Part shown: positions 63,573 through 64,000 of the stretch, one piece after another | How positions within the stretch are numbered: position 1 is the stretch's first letter | How the letters are laid out: each line of letters starts with the position of its first letter | Source of the DNA: Flavobacteriaceae bacterium Ga0077528 | GTDB lineage: Bacteria; Bacteroidota; Bacteroidia; Flavobacteriales; Flavobacteriaceae | NCBI GenBank assembly: GCA_001464475.1 | Contig: LNDX01000001.1 | Coordinates: 372,001-436,000 of the forward strand | Direction of reading: 5' to 3' | DNA length: 64,000 nt | Program-made: the position numbers and the translations under genes | Notes under the pieces: generated by a model | What the model saw: only the letters and a program-made list of their open reading frames with translations | Databases searched by the model: none | What the model was told of the DNA's origin: nothing

Positions 63573-64000
63573 ATGAAAGCAATACTACTTACTACATTAC
63601 TCATTATTACTTTAAGTTGTAATGAAAATGATACAGAACAGAAAAAATTAAAAAATTTGACTGAAAAAATTTCTTTACTTGAAGAGGAGAATAAAGACCT
63701 GAAAGATTCTATAAAAAAAAATAAAGAAGATTTTTTATATTCTCTACAATTAGTTGGTATTCCTCATAGTAAAATATCAAAAGTTGGGAAAAAAGACAGC
63801 ATAGCAGTTTTACTTCAACCATTTGGATATAAACTACCAAAATACGAGTTCTATAAAATTGAAAACAACAAAAAAATTAAAATAAACAATAATAATTCTA
63901 CATTTTTTAATTATCAATTCAAACCCAAATCAACCGATGATAACAAAATAAAATTATTTATTAAAATTCCTGATAAAGATAGATTTGTAGAACTAAACGG
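63573..64000 (+). CDS. Lipoprotein with coiled coil, partial (runs off the window)
   Basis: Open frame of at least 142 residues, cut at the window edge. The start MKAILLTTLLIITLSCNEND has a signal peptide and lipobox (TLSC, Cys16), followed by a coiled coil of heptad-like character (KKLKNLTEKISLLEEENKDL), then a Lys/Asn-rich region without recognisable motif. Probably an inner- or outer-membrane lipoprotein; function unknown. Confidence 0.75.
   Translation, partial: MKAILLTTLLIITLSCNENDTEQKKLKNLTEKISLLEEENKDLKDSIKKNKEDFLYSLQLVGIPHSKISKVGKKDSIAVLLQPFGYKLPKYEFYKIENNKKIKINNNNSTFFNYQFKPKSTDDNKIKLFIKIPDKDRFVELN

Overview
The window reads as chromosomal DNA from a Flavobacteriia member, most likely Flavobacterium or a close relative. 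The evidence is strong A+T richness, absence of Shine-Dalgarno sequences, several TAnnTTTG -7 promoter boxes, a type IX secretion C-terminal sorting domain, an SprE-type gliding/T9SS lipoprotein, and many small families I know mainly from this group (DUF6427, DUF6341, DUF6909, DUF5687, DUF4254). No rRNA, tRNA, CRISPR array, prophage or intact insertion sequence was seen.

Layout. 0-13 kb (minus strand): dut, a Wzx/MATE-like flippase, a secreted leucine-rich-repeat protein, then a gene string transcribed leftwards: sprE, bactofilin, two small ATP-synthase-associated membrane proteins, atpB-E-F-H, an unknown exported protein, atpA and atpG. 13-16.4 kb: a PadR-controlled ABC exporter set (padR, a HAAS-like membrane protein broken by an in-frame stop, a DUF5687 permease, an ATPase). 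16.5-23.5 kb: housekeeping and small unknown genes, including a PaaE-like reductase, a GT9 glycosyltransferase, upp and purD.

23.5-49.5 kb is a large surface-polysaccharide locus. It holds a CapK-like adenylating enzyme, an ORF6N protein, two UDP-GlcNAc 2-epimerase-like genes, a UDP-glucuronate decarboxylase, an initiating polyprenyl glycosylphosphotransferase, at least six glycosyltransferases, two Wzy/ligase-like polymerase candidates, a Wzx flippase, a methyltransferase, an 830-residue DUF6311-like membrane protein, an OstA-like protein, rfbD-rfbC-rfbA (no rfbB here) and a Wzz-like chain-length protein. Nucleotide sugars are made, one sugar-phosphate is loaded onto undecaprenyl phosphate, glycosyltransferases extend it, and Wzx/Wzy/Wzz flip and polymerise it. 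The most unusual element is a beta-rich domain of about 110 residues with a GW...RPDV...GF signature. It occurs twice at the C-terminus of the 830-residue protein and once, fused, at the C-terminus of the OstA-like protein.

49.5-58.8 kb (mostly minus): DUF6909, two tandem carboxypeptidase-regulatory-like proteins, GH3, SdpI, a protein resembling the N-terminal half of an M23 peptidase, tatA (plus), tex, a small membrane protein and rpiB. Then comes a 0.68-kb non-coding, very A+T-rich stretch with DnaA-box-like words. Genes to its right (rnr, a DUF2807 protein, a LysE-type exporter, a partial lipoprotein) are almost all on the plus strand, while the left side is mostly minus. This polarity makes it a candidate replication origin, though unproven. 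Several dispersed short repeats and low-complexity elements sit between genes, and some intrude into coding sequence (rfbD, the wecB-like gene at 25.5 kb, the M23-like gene).
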